From assembly GCA_034189755.1 (NCBI GenBank), contig JAXIHJ010000124.1, positions 1-12,011 of the forward strand: a stretch of 12,011 nucleotides of DNA. Direction: 5' to 3'. This DNA is from JAXIHJ01 sp034189755 (GTDB lineage Bacteria; Planctomycetota; Phycisphaerae; SM23-33). The notes under the pieces were generated by a model. The model was not told the DNA's origin and did not search any database. It was given only the letters and a program-made list of their open reading frames with translations. The translations under genes and the position numbers were made by a program. Positions 1 to 6,794 of this stretch are shown here, in pieces (the stretch's first letter is position 1; each line of letters starts with the position of its first letter).

Positions 1-99
1 GGACAAATAAAAGGCCTCAAGACAACCCAAATCGCCGGCGTCCTCGGCGATAAGCCGTACGACGAAGTCATACATCGCAACAACATGGCGCTGGGGTAA
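1..99 (+). CDS. 3' end of an unidentified gene (partial)
   Basis: Frame 1 is open from the first base of the window to a TAA at 97-99, giving a 32-residue C-terminal tail that ends DKPYDEVIHRNNMALG. The other two plus-strand frames are interrupted by TAA within this stretch (at 8-10 and about 49-51). The tail looks protein-like, with charged and aromatic residues in a sensible mix, but I cannot assign it to a family from so short a piece. It would be convergent with the flavin-reductase-like gene, leaving 55 bases between the two stop codons. Whether this is truly coding depends on sequence to the left of the window. Confidence 0.45.
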   Translation, partial: GQIKGLKTTQIAGVLGDKPYDEVIHRNNMALG

Positions 100-154
100 T
101 ATTGCAGCGCGTATTTGAGGAAACCGCGATTATGCCACAGGCCTGAACAAGGTC

Positions 155-694
155 TCACTTCAAGGTAAAGGCCTTGTTCCAGACGACCCGTGATTGGCTG
201 CTATCGAGGTCCGCGGCGACGTGGAAGGCCAGTGGCTCGCCGACAATCCAATCGTGCGTTGGAAGTTTGAGTTTGGAATGCACGCGGCATTCGATGTTGA
301 TGGGGCATTCGGCGATAAGCGGGGCCTGGACCTTTGCCGCCGGTGAGGCCGTCAACTTCGCAAGGGCGAACTTGTCCGCATCGGGCCGGTCGTTCAGCGA
401 CACACCGCCGCAGACACCCCAGGCCTTTTCAAGCCCGGCGTGAGGGATATTGATGACAAACTCACCGGTCTGTTCGATGCATGTAGTTGTATATCGTTTC
501 CAGAAGTAGCCCCCAGCCCGCCGGGCGCACATGGCGATTCCATACATCTGTGGTGCGCCGTTGACCAACGCCCATGCCCCAACGGTGCATATGTCTGCCT
601 TACCGGCGGCGTCTACGGCCGTTACCATCACCACCGAACCCGGGTAAAATGCCTCACGACCTTTCTGGCCAGGGAGAAACGTTTGCTTTTCCAT
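155..694 (-). CDS. Flavin reductase-like, FMN-binding split-barrel protein
   Basis: The 179-residue product resembles flavin reductase-like domain proteins, which bind FMN in a split beta-barrel and reduce flavin with NAD(P)H or serve as FMN-binding redox proteins in the cytoplasm. Visible hallmarks are PGSVVMVTAVDAAGKADICT near residues 18-37, the GEFVINIPHAG segment near 77-87, the Cys-Gly pair of VCGG, a DKF motif, and the late WIVGEP stretch that closes the barrel. Length is normal for the single-domain family. It starts 13 bases after the dxs stop, so it is probably the last gene of the ispA-dxs operon. A GGA about nine bases before ATG is the only ribosome-site candidate. The physiological partner is unknown; a link to isoprenoid metabolism is only suggested by position. 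Confidence 0.82.
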   Translation of the reverse strand: MEKQTFLPGQKGREAFYPGSVVMVTAVDAAGKADICTVGAWALVNGAPQMYGIAMCARRAGGYFWKRYTTTCIEQTGEFVINIPHAGLEKAWGVCGGVSLNDRPDADKFALAKLTASPAAKVQAPLIAECPINIECRVHSKLKLPTHDWIVGEPLAFHVAADLDSSQSRVVWNKAFTLK

Positions 695-707
695 GCGCGT
701 GTTCCGT

Positions 708-2648
708 TTACCGATCGGTGCTGTCGGCTAGTCGGTGTATATCGAGTCCGGCTGTGGGGCGGGAGGCGCCATTACGGGTCATGTCTTTGAGCGTTGCGAT
801 GATGCCGGCGGCGTCAAGGCCGACCTCGGCAAGCTGCTCAGTGCGCGAAGCGTGGGCGATGAACCGGTCCGGCAAGCCGAGCAGGCGAACGTGTGCAACG
901 CTCAACCCGCGTGCGGCAGCCAACTCCAGCACGGCTGAACCGAACCCGCCGGCGACGGCGTGGTCCTCGCAGATCAGCAGCGGCTTGCCGGCTGAGATAA
1001 GACGGGTTATCAGCACCGTATCCAGCGGCTTGGCGAAGCGGGCATTAACGACTCCGACGTCTATTGTCCGCTCGCGCCGCAGAGTTTCGGCCGCAGCCAG
1101 CGCCGGCTCGACCATGCTGCCGTAGCACAGCAACGTGGCGTCGCAGCCTTCTCGAATGATACGGGCCTTGCCCAGTTCGAACGGCAGGCAGCGGCCGGGC
1201 AGTTCTTCGGGCACCTCGTCACGCGGGTAGCGGATGGCGGCAGGCGAACCCTGCGACAGGGCGAATTCCATAGCCGCCCGCAGCTCAGCGGCATCGGCTG
1301 GGGCCATCAGCAGCATGCCCGGCAGAGGCCTGAGGTACGCGATGTCCATAAAACCGTGATGTACCGCCCCATCCGAGCCGACCAGGCCGGCCCGGTCCAG
1401 GCACAGCAGCACCGGCAGCTTCTGCAAGGCGAGTTCCTCGAAGGCCTGATCAAAGGCCCTCTGCATGAAGGTGGAATAGACCGCTACAACAGGTCGATGT
1501 CCGGCCTTGGCCAGGCCGGCAGCCATCGCCACGGCGTGCGATTCGTTGATGCCCACGTCGATGACGCGGTCCGGATACGCTTGGCGGAGCTTCACCAGCC
1601 CGGTGCCATCGGGCATAGCGGCGGTGATTGCCACGATTTTCTCATTTCGGCTGGCTAGGTCCACCAGTACATCGGCGAAAACTTCCGTCCAGGTCGGTCG
1701 GGCCTTTTTGGCAAAGACTGCCCGGCCGGCCTGGACGGTATGGGCTGAAGGGCTGTGGAAGCGGCAGGGGTCTTCAACGGCGTACTGGCAGCCGCGGCCT
1801 TTTTCGGTGTGCAAGTGCAGCAGCACCGGCTGGTTCACGTGACTGAGCCGCTGTAGCAGTCGTATGAGCTGGCCGATGTTGTGGCCGTCTACCGGGCCGA
1901 AATATGTAAAGCCCAAGGCCTCAAAAATCTGACCGCCATGGATGGCACTTCGCAGGCCGGTCTTCAGGTTGCGTAGCGCCTCGGTAATTTCCTCGCCCAG
2001 CGGCAGATGCTGCAAGAGATGCTCGGCTGAGTGCTTGATGTCGGCATAGGTGTGCGTCATGCGGATGCGGTCCAGCACGCCGGCCAACGCGCCCCGTGTG
2101 CGGTCGATGGCCATCGAGTTGTCGTTGAGGATGACCAGGAACTGCCGTTTCAGCAGTGCGGCGTTGTTGATACCCTCCAGCGACAGGCCATTGGCGATGC
2201 TTGCGTCGCCGACGACGGCGACGATTTTGGAGTCGTTTCCGTCGGCATGGTCGGCCCATGCCAGTCCCGCCGCCGTCGAGATGGCCGCCCCGGCATGCCC
2301 GGTGGCGAACAGGTCATACGCACTTTCCTCCGGAGCGGGGAAGCCGCTGATGCCGCCGGCCTGACGAAGCATATCGAACCGCCGGCCACGGCCGGTGAGG
2401 ATCTTGTGTGCATAGCACTGATGACCCACGTCCCAAAGCAGCCGGTCGTGTGAGAAGTCGAATACGTAGTGCAGGGCAATGGTAAGCTCCGTAATGCCGA
2501 GGTTGCTGGCAAGGTGCCCGCCACGCTTCGAGACTACTTTGATGATCCTCTGGCGAAGCTCTTCGGCGAGCTGTTTCAGCTCATCCTCACTGAGCCGGCG
2601 CAACTGGTGCGGCGTGTTAATTCGATCGGTGAGTTTGTCCTTGTCCAT
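708..2648 (-). CDS. dxs: 1-deoxy-D-xylulose-5-phosphate synthase
   Basis: Dxs condenses pyruvate with glyceraldehyde 3-phosphate, using thiamine diphosphate and Mg2+, to make DXP, the entry compound of the methylerythritol phosphate isoprenoid pathway. At 646 residues it is full length. Visible are GGHLASNLG (43-51, with His45 matching the substrate-site histidine), the diphosphate-binding motif GDAS (147-150) ending in NDN (175-177), the catalytic glutamate in NESHAV (Glu369, usually EQHAV), YSTF (391-394) and DRAGLVGSDG (418-427). The usual third residue of the GDG motif is alanine here, a variant I associate with planctomycete-type sequences. The start lies 15 bases after the ispA stop. 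An AAGGA that overlaps the ispA stop codon, 12 bases before ATG, is the likely ribosome site. It is probably co-transcribed with ispA. Confidence 0.96.
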   Translation of the reverse strand: MDKDKLTDRINTPHQLRRLSEDELKQLAEELRQRIIKVVSKRGGHLASNLGITELTIALHYVFDFSHDRLLWDVGHQCYAHKILTGRGRRFDMLRQAGGISGFPAPEESAYDLFATGHAGAAISTAAGLAWADHADGNDSKIVAVVGDASIANGLSLEGINNAALLKRQFLVILNDNSMAIDRTRGALAGVLDRIRMTHTYADIKHSAEHLLQHLPLGEEITEALRNLKTGLRSAIHGGQIFEALGFTYFGPVDGHNIGQLIRLLQRLSHVNQPVLLHLHTEKGRGCQYAVEDPCRFHSPSAHTVQAGRAVFAKKARPTWTEVFADVLVDLASRNEKIVAITAAMPDGTGLVKLRQAYPDRVIDVGINESHAVAMAAGLAKAGHRPVVAVYSTFMQRAFDQAFEELALQKLPVLLCLDRAGLVGSDGAVHHGFMDIAYLRPLPGMLLMAPADAAELRAAMEFALSQGSPAAIRYPRDEVPEELPGRCLPFELGKARIIREGCDATLLCYGSMVEPALAAAETLRRERTIDVGVVNARFAKPLDTVLITRLISAGKPLLICEDHAVAGGFGSAVLELAAARGLSVAHVRLLGLPDRFIAHASRTEQLAEVGLDAAGIIATLKDMTRNGASRPTAGLDIHRLADSTDR

Positions 2649-2663
2649 ATCGCTTGTGCATCC

Positions 2664-3557
2664 TTAATAGGCTCGCTCGGCCAGAAGTCGGGCCAGCGAG
2701 CGGAGGTGCTGCGCGTTTTGGCCCAGCGGCTGTAGTGCCTCCATGGCCTGGCCGGTCAATTCGTCGGCAAGTATCTTTGCCTGCTCAAGGCCTAGTTCGG
2801 CTGCATGAGTGCGTTTTTCGCTGTGGGCGTCCTTGCCGGGAGTTTTGCCGATAGTCTCGGCCTGACCGGTAACATCCAAGACGTCGTCGATTATCTGGAA
2901 GGCCAGTCCGAGCGCTTCGGCGTAGTTGCTGACGGCCCGAAGTGTCGGCTCGTCGACCTGGGCGCAGATTGCACCCATCCGCGCCGCGGCGCGGATCATC
3001 GAGGCCGTCTTGTGCAGGTGAATGTATCTCAGCCCGTCAAGCCCTTCGGGCACATCACAGAGCTGCATATCGGCAACCTGGCCCGCAATCATGCCGGCTG
3101 CACCGGCGCCCGAGGCCAGCTCGACGGCCAACGCCCCGCACCGCGCACCGTCGGCTTCTCCCAGCACGCCGAACGCACGGCTCAGCAGAGCGTCGCCGGC
3201 GAGGATGGCCATAGCCTCGCCGAATCGTACATGTGCGGTAGGGTGGCTGCGGCGGAGCGTGTCGTCGTCCATGGCTGGCAGATCGTCGTGCACGAGGCTG
3301 TAGCAGTGTACCAGTTCAACCGCCACCGCCGCCCGACGGGTCGACTCATCGTCGGCATCACCCCCGGCCGCTTCAGCCGTCATCTGCACTAGTGCCGGCC
3401 TCAGCCGCTTGCCCCCGCTGGTGCAGTATCGCATCACCTCAGCGAGCGCAGCCGGGGTATTTGGCGGGATTAACCAATGCGCCAAGTCATCCTCACTCCG
3501 CCGGGCATAAGGTCCCAGGAGGTCAGATATGGTCTCTGTACATTGTTTTTGCATCAT
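2664..3557 (-). CDS. ispA: Polyprenyl (farnesyl/geranylgeranyl) diphosphate synthase
   Basis: This 297-residue trans-prenyltransferase adds isopentenyl diphosphate units to allylic diphosphates. The first aspartate-rich motif DDLPAMDDD is at 91-99, preceded by HCYSLVH as in bacterial FPP synthases. The second, DDVLDVTG, is at 224-231. GGKRLRP is at 48-54 and GKTPGKD at 237-243. The two-residue insertion in the first motif marks the bacterial FPP/GGPP type, and the product is probably C15, though C20 cannot be excluded. Two ATG codons lie in tandem at 3557 and 3554. An AAGG five bases before the second favours 3554. It heads a minus-strand operon with dxs, a coupling widespread in bacteria, but the usual xseB neighbour is absent. 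A TATAAT promoter candidate lies upstream at 3630-3657. Confidence 0.93.
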   Translation of the reverse strand: MMQKQCTETISDLLGPYARRSEDDLAHWLIPPNTPAALAEVMRYCTSGGKRLRPALVQMTAEAAGGDADDESTRRAAVAVELVHCYSLVHDDLPAMDDDTLRRSHPTAHVRFGEAMAILAGDALLSRAFGVLGEADGARCGALAVELASGAGAAGMIAGQVADMQLCDVPEGLDGLRYIHLHKTASMIRAAARMGAICAQVDEPTLRAVSNYAEALGLAFQIIDDVLDVTGQAETIGKTPGKDAHSEKRTHAAELGLEQAKILADELTGQAMEALQPLGQNAQHLRSLARLLAERAY

Positions 3558-3629
3558 TGCCTTGCCGGAAAAAGAAAAAAGAGGAATCCTATCAGCTATG
3601 GGTCGATTTCCAAGCGGCGTTGCCTGGCT

Positions 3630-3657
3630 ATTATAACATTGGAAGGGCCATTGCGAA
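3630..3657 (-). promoter_or_regulatory. Candidate sigma-70 promoter of the ispA-dxs operon
   Basis: Read on the minus strand, a perfect TATAAT -10 box (3635 to 3630) is preceded by TTCGCA (3657 to 3652, four of six matches to TTGACA) at a 16-base spacing. Predicted transcription would start near 3623, leaving a leader of about 65 bases before ispA. This is a pattern match only. Confidence 0.45.
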
Positions 3658-3720
3658 GCAGGGTGATACTACAAAGTTGTGTCGCCCTTAACAAAAACTT
3701 CTCCATGACGCTGGGGCAAC

Positions 3721-3729
3721 TGGTAAAAT
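3721..3729 (+). promoter_or_regulatory. Candidate extended -10 promoter of lpxA
   Basis: TGGTAAAAT fits an extended -10 element (TGn followed by a five-of-six TATAAT match). No convincing -35 box stands 16-18 bases upstream, as expected when an extended -10 compensates. Predicted start is near 3736, about 41 bases before the lpxA ATG. Pattern match only. Confidence 0.35.
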
Positions 3730-3776
3730 ACGCCGCGTTGCGTCCGGCGGCGAGGCCGGGAAGCGGGAGTTTAAAG

Positions 3777-4598
3777 ATGCCGAAAATACATCCGACGGCC
3801 ATTGTTGACTCCAATGCGAAGCTGGCTGACGACGTCGAGGTCGGCCCGTACTGCATCGTTGAAGCCGACGTGAAAATCGGCGCCGGGACAGTCCTGCGGT
3901 CGCACGCGGTTATCCGGCGATATACCACGCTCGGCCGGCGCAACCTGGTCGATCCGTTCTGCGTCTTAGGCGGCGAGCCGCAGGATTACAAGTTCGACCC
4001 GAAGACGGTCAGCTACCTCCGCATCGGCGACGAGAACATCTTCCGTGAGGGCGTAACAATCTCGCGGGCCACAGGCCAGGGCAACGAAACCCACGTCGGC
4101 AGCCGAACCTACTGGATGAACAACTCTCACGCCGGGCACAATGCTGCGGTGTCAGACGAGGCGGTCCTTGCTGGCGGCGCCCTGGTCGCCGGGCACGCGA
4201 CCGTCGGGCGGGGCGCGATCCTGTCAGGCTGCGTGCTGATTCACCAGTTCACCTGGGTCGGCGAGCGGGTGATGAGCCGGGGCGGCGCGGCCGTAGGCAT
4301 GCACGTGCCGCCGTACTGCCTCTTTACCGGAGCGAACAATATCTCATCCCTGAACTCCGTCGGCATTCGGCGAAACCCGGACCTGACACCCGCCGACCAC
4401 AAGCAGATTAAGGAAGCGTTCCACATCACGTACCGCTCCGGCCTGAAGCCGACCGAGGCCCTGGAAAAGATGGACCAGTACACGGACTGGGGCGCCGCAG
4501 CCTCGAAGTTCCGCGAGTTCCTCCGCCGCGTTGTAACGGCAGAGCCGCCTTACAACCGCGGCCTGTGCCCGCTCGTCAGGTACCGCAAACAAATCTAA
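3777..4598 (+). CDS. lpxA: Acyl-ACP--UDP-N-acetylglucosamine O-acyltransferase (LpxA-type)
   Basis: LpxA moves a 3-hydroxyacyl chain from acyl carrier protein to UDP-GlcNAc, the first step of lipid A synthesis. The 273-residue product begins MPKIHPTAIVDSNAKL and is built of left-handed beta-helix hexapeptide repeats over about residues 1-190, with a helical tail containing YRSG (219-222). The catalytic histidine of E. coli LpxA (His125) corresponds to His121 in SHAGHN. His118, His140 (VAGH) and His156 (IHQF) match the other conserved histidines. The usual HRGT segment reads SRAT (96-99), an unusual change. I chose the ATG at 3777 because GGGAG (3765-3769) precedes it by seven bases and family homology begins there; the 100 codons upstream look non-coding. 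No lpxC, fabZ, lpxD or lpxB lies beside it. A divergent LpxA paralogue is possible. Confidence 0.88.
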   Translation: MPKIHPTAIVDSNAKLADDVEVGPYCIVEADVKIGAGTVLRSHAVIRRYTTLGRRNLVDPFCVLGGEPQDYKFDPKTVSYLRIGDENIFREGVTISRATGQGNETHVGSRTYWMNNSHAGHNAAVSDEAVLAGGALVAGHATVGRGAILSGCVLIHQFTWVGERVMSRGGAAVGMHVPPYCLFTGANNISSLNSVGIRRNPDLTPADHKQIKEAFHITYRSGLKPTEALEKMDQYTDWGAAASKFREFLRRVVTAEPPYNRGLCPLVRYRKQI

Positions 4599-4870
4599 AA
4601 GCTGACGCCGAAAGATTTGAACCGCCCGCTATGCGGGGCCGTTTGTCGGCACTGGCTGCGTATGTAACTGTCCATTTGGTCGGAAAGCTCTCGGAGAAAT
4701 GCCTCTATCTGTGCCGCCTCACCCTCCGCGATGCACTCGACCCGCCCATCGGGCAGGTTGCGGACGGTGCCGGTTACGTTGTAGCCCTGAGCGACCCGGC
4801 AGGCGGTATAGCGAAAGCCCACGCCCTGGACGTTTCCCGAAAAATGAACGATGCACTGCTTATCGGCCAT
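4595..4870 (-). CDS. acyP: Acylphosphatase
   Basis: This 91-residue protein hydrolyses acyl phosphates such as acetyl phosphate and carbamoyl phosphate in the cytoplasm. The signature FSGNVQGVGFR ends in the phosphate-binding Arg20, and GTVRNLPDGRVE contains the catalytic Asn38. The closing SGRFKSF is also typical. Length is normal for the family (about 90 residues). The frame stays open upstream to 5227, but the family starts at this ATG and the upstream part is antisense to galU. Its TAG stop overlaps the lpxA TAA stop on the other strand (4595-4598). No Shine-Dalgarno is visible. Instead TACAAT ends six bases before ATG, so the mRNA may be leaderless. Confidence 0.93.
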   Translation of the reverse strand: MADKQCIVHFSGNVQGVGFRYTACRVAQGYNVTGTVRNLPDGRVECIAEGEAAQIEAFLRELSDQMDSYIRSQCRQTAPHSGRFKSFGVSF

Positions 4871-4876
4871 GCCGAC

Positions 4877-4906
4877 ATTGTACGCACGGCGCGGCAGTCT
4901 CATCAA
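4877..4906 (-). promoter_or_regulatory. Candidate acyP promoter giving a leaderless mRNA
   Basis: On the minus strand TTGATG (4906 to 4901) and TACAAT (4882 to 4877) are 18 bases apart. The -10 box is followed by six bases and then the acyP ATG, so the predicted +1 falls on the A of the start codon at 4870. This agrees with the lack of a ribosome-binding site. Pattern match only. Confidence 0.4.
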
Positions 4907-4957
4907 GCAGGGCCAACCCGGGCGGGATTTCGCTCGGACCTTGCGGTGGAGTTTAGG

Positions 4958-4963
4958 TAGAAT
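4958..4963 (+). promoter_or_regulatory. Candidate -10 box of galU, leaderless spacing
   Basis: TAGAAT (five of six to TATAAT) ends exactly six bases before the galU ATG at 4970, the same geometry as the acyP box on the other strand. No good -35 box is visible at 16-18 bases upstream. A GGTAG (4956-4960 region) is the only weak ribosome-site alternative, at about ten bases from ATG. Confidence 0.3.
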
Positions 4964-4969
4964 ACCCGC

Positions 4970-5824
4970 ATGGTTTCCAAGGCGATTATTCCCGTTGCAG
5001 GCCTTGGCACGCGGCTGGGGCCGATCACCCGCGCGGTGCCTAAGGCGATGCTGCCGCTTCTGGACAGCCGCGACCGGCTGAGGCCGGTGGTGCATTTTAT
5101 CTGTGCCGAGGCCGCCGCCGCGGGAATCGATCAGGTGGCGTTGGTTGTCTCGCTGCTGCACCAGCAGGTGCTGCGGAGTTACTTTGACGCGGCCCGCGAG
5201 GCGGGCGATGCCAACCTGCCGGGGCAAATCGAATTCATCGTCCAGGCCAAGCCCAACGGCTTAGGCGATGCGGTGGCATGCGGGGCGCAATTTGTCGGAC
5301 GCCGCGAGGAGGGCTTCTGTATGCTATTGGGTGATCATATTTACACAGCCCAGCCGGACCGGCCCACCTGTGCTGGCCAGGTCGTAGCGGCCTTCGACGA
5401 CCGCCGGCCCGCAGCAATGATCGGCATGCAAACGGTCGGGCCTGAGGAGCTTGCCCGCGTCGGCACAGCCGGCGGCAAGCCGGTCGGCGATAATATCTAC
5501 CGTTGCACCAGCCTTGTCGAAAAACCTAGCATTGCAACCGCTCGGGCCAAACTTCGCACGCCGGGTCTGGGCGAGGATAAATTCCTGGCACACTGCGGGA
5601 TTTACATCTTCACGCCGGAGATATTTGATTGCCTGGCGGAACTTTCGGCCCGAGTCAGCCCGGCCGGCCAGGAGCTGCCGATGACCGAAGCACAACAAAT
5701 ACTCCTGCGGCGGCATCCGGAGGATTATTACCTGCTGCGGATCGCCGGTGCTGCTTACGACACAGGCAACACCGCCGGCTACGCCGCCGCACAGGCCGCC
5801 ATCCGGCCGAATCAACCCGCTTAA
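4970..5824 (+). CDS. galU: UTP--glucose-1-phosphate uridylyltransferase-like nucleotidyltransferase
   Basis: GalU-type enzymes make UDP-glucose from UTP and glucose 1-phosphate for cell-envelope glycans and galactose metabolism. The 284-residue product has the N-terminal nucleotide-binding loop AIIPVAGLGTRLGPIT (5-20) with PKAMLPL (24-30), GLGDAV (97-102), a GDHIY metal/sugar-site segment (121-125), SLVEKP (181-186) with the conserved Glu-Lys-Pro, CGIYIF (209-214) and the late DTGN..GY (264-270). Two things differ from E. coli GalU: the sequence is slightly shorter than the usual 300 residues, and Ala26 stands where PKEMLPL has Glu. A related sugar-1-phosphate nucleotidyltransferase specificity therefore remains possible. 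It diverges from acyP across 99 bases, and the next gene, ilvE, appears to have its own promoter. Confidence 0.83.
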   Translation: MVSKAIIPVAGLGTRLGPITRAVPKAMLPLLDSRDRLRPVVHFICAEAAAAGIDQVALVVSLLHQQVLRSYFDAAREAGDANLPGQIEFIVQAKPNGLGDAVACGAQFVGRREEGFCMLLGDHIYTAQPDRPTCAGQVVAAFDDRRPAAMIGMQTVGPEELARVGTAGGKPVGDNIYRCTSLVEKPSIATARAKLRTPGLGEDKFLAHCGIYIFTPEIFDCLAELSARVSPAGQELPMTEAQQILLRRHPEDYYLLRIAGAAYDTGNTAGYAAAQAAIRPNQPA

Positions 5825-5846
5825 CCTCTGAGACGACGACATTCGA

Positions 5847-5875
5847 TTGCCGACAAGCGGAATATGACATATGAT
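5847..5875 (+). promoter_or_regulatory. Candidate sigma-70 promoter of ilvE
   Basis: TTGCCG (5847-5852, four of six) and TATGAT (5870-5875, five of six) are separated by 17 bases. Predicted start is near 5882, which would put the upstream in-frame ATG at 5864 outside the transcript and supports translation from 5906. Pattern match only. Confidence 0.45.
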
Positions 5876-5905
5876 GAAATTTTCCGGGACGAACGGGAAC
5901 CCGCC

Positions 5906-6772
5906 ATGAAGGTTTGGATAAACGGTAAATTTCTGGATGAGGCCGAGGCAAAGATCAGCGTCTTCGACCACGGTACACTTTACGGTGATGGCGTGTTTGA
6001 GGGCATCCGCGTTTACGACGGCAGGCCGTTCCAGGCCCAGGCCCACGTCGACCGCCTGTACGAATCGGCCAGGCGTCTCCGACTGGCCATTCCGTACACC
6101 AAGCAGGAGCTTATCGACGCAATGGTCGAAACCTGCCGCGCCAACGACATGATTGACGGCTATCTACGCCCGGTGGTAACGCGCGGCAGGGGCACGCTGG
6201 GCATCAGCCCTTTTAAATGCTCCAATCCCAACGTCGTTATCATCGCAGGCCAGGTCGCGCTCTACCCGGACGAGATGTACGCAGAGGGTATGGCGGTTAT
6301 TATCGCCAAGACTGTTCGCACAAGCTCGGAGATGCTGCCACCGTCGGTAAAGAGCCTGAACTATCTCAATAACATATTGGCCAAGATCGAGGCCGTCGAT
6401 GCAGGTGTGGCCGAAGCCATCATGCTTAACGCCAATGGCAACGTCGCCGAGTGCACGGGCGACAATATCTTTATCGTCGCCGGCGGTACGGTTATCACGC
6501 CGCCCGATGCCGCGGGCATACTGCTCGGCATAACCCGGGCGGTGGTCGGCCGTCTGGTTGAGCGGCTTGGCATTTCGCTCATCCTGAAGGACATCACGCC
6601 GCAAGATGTCTATACAGCCGATGAATGTTTCCTGACGGGTACAGCCGCCGAGGTCATCGCCGTGACCAAGGTGGACGCTCGTCCTATCGGCGATGGAAAT
6701 GTCGGCCCAATCACACGGAAGCTTATGGACGCCTTCCGTCAGTTCGTCCGCTCCGACGAGGCATACAAGTAA
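5906..6772 (+). CDS. ilvE: Branched-chain-amino-acid aminotransferase
   Basis: IlvE is a fold-type IV PLP enzyme that makes the last step of leucine, isoleucine and valine synthesis (2-oxo acid plus glutamate). The 288-residue product begins MKVWINGKFL. DHGTLYGDGVFEGIRVY spans 21-37, the PLP lysine is Lys149 in SVKSLNYLNN, Glu182 (NVAECTGDN) matches the residue that contacts the pyridine nitrogen, and LLGITR (206-211) and TGTAAE (244-249) are phosphate-binding loops. I prefer the ATG at 5906 over the one at 5864: family homology starts there, and 5864 falls inside a likely promoter. A GGGAA lies eight bases upstream. D-amino-acid transaminase and aminodeoxychorismate lyase are relatives, but the SLNYLNN stretch and the ilvBN genes nearby favour IlvE. 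Confidence 0.92.
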   Translation: MKVWINGKFLDEAEAKISVFDHGTLYGDGVFEGIRVYDGRPFQAQAHVDRLYESARRLRLAIPYTKQELIDAMVETCRANDMIDGYLRPVVTRGRGTLGISPFKCSNPNVVIIAGQVALYPDEMYAEGMAVIIAKTVRTSSEMLPPSVKSLNYLNNILAKIEAVDAGVAEAIMLNANGNVAECTGDNIFIVAGGTVITPPDAAGILLGITRAVVGRLVERLGISLILKDITPQDVYTADECFLTGTAAEVIAVTKVDARPIGDGNVGPITRKLMDAFRQFVRSDEAYK

Positions 6773-6775
6773 AAT

Positions 6776-6793
6776 AAATCCTAACTCGGATTT
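6776..6793. terminator. Small hairpin between convergent ilvE and the DUF4159 gene
   Basis: AAATCC (6776-6781) and GGATTT (6788-6793) form a six-base stem with a six-base loop inside the 22-base gap between convergent stop codons. Flanking A and T runs are short (three to four), so if it terminates transcription it is weak, possibly in both directions. Confidence 0.35.
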
Positions 6794-6794
6794 C

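Noticed and set aside
3477..3776. 100-codon upstream extension of lpxA
   Set aside because: LpxA homology begins at the 3777 ATG, which has a good ribosome site. The upstream part is low-complexity in character, overlaps the ispA start on the other strand and contains the likely promoters.
4871..5227. Long upstream extension of acyP
   Set aside because: The extra 119 residues are antisense to galU and have no protein-like pattern. Acylphosphatases are about 90 residues long.
5864..5905. Earlier ATG for ilvE
   Set aside because: It lies within a likely promoter (between the -35 and -10 boxes), and the family sequence starts at 5906.
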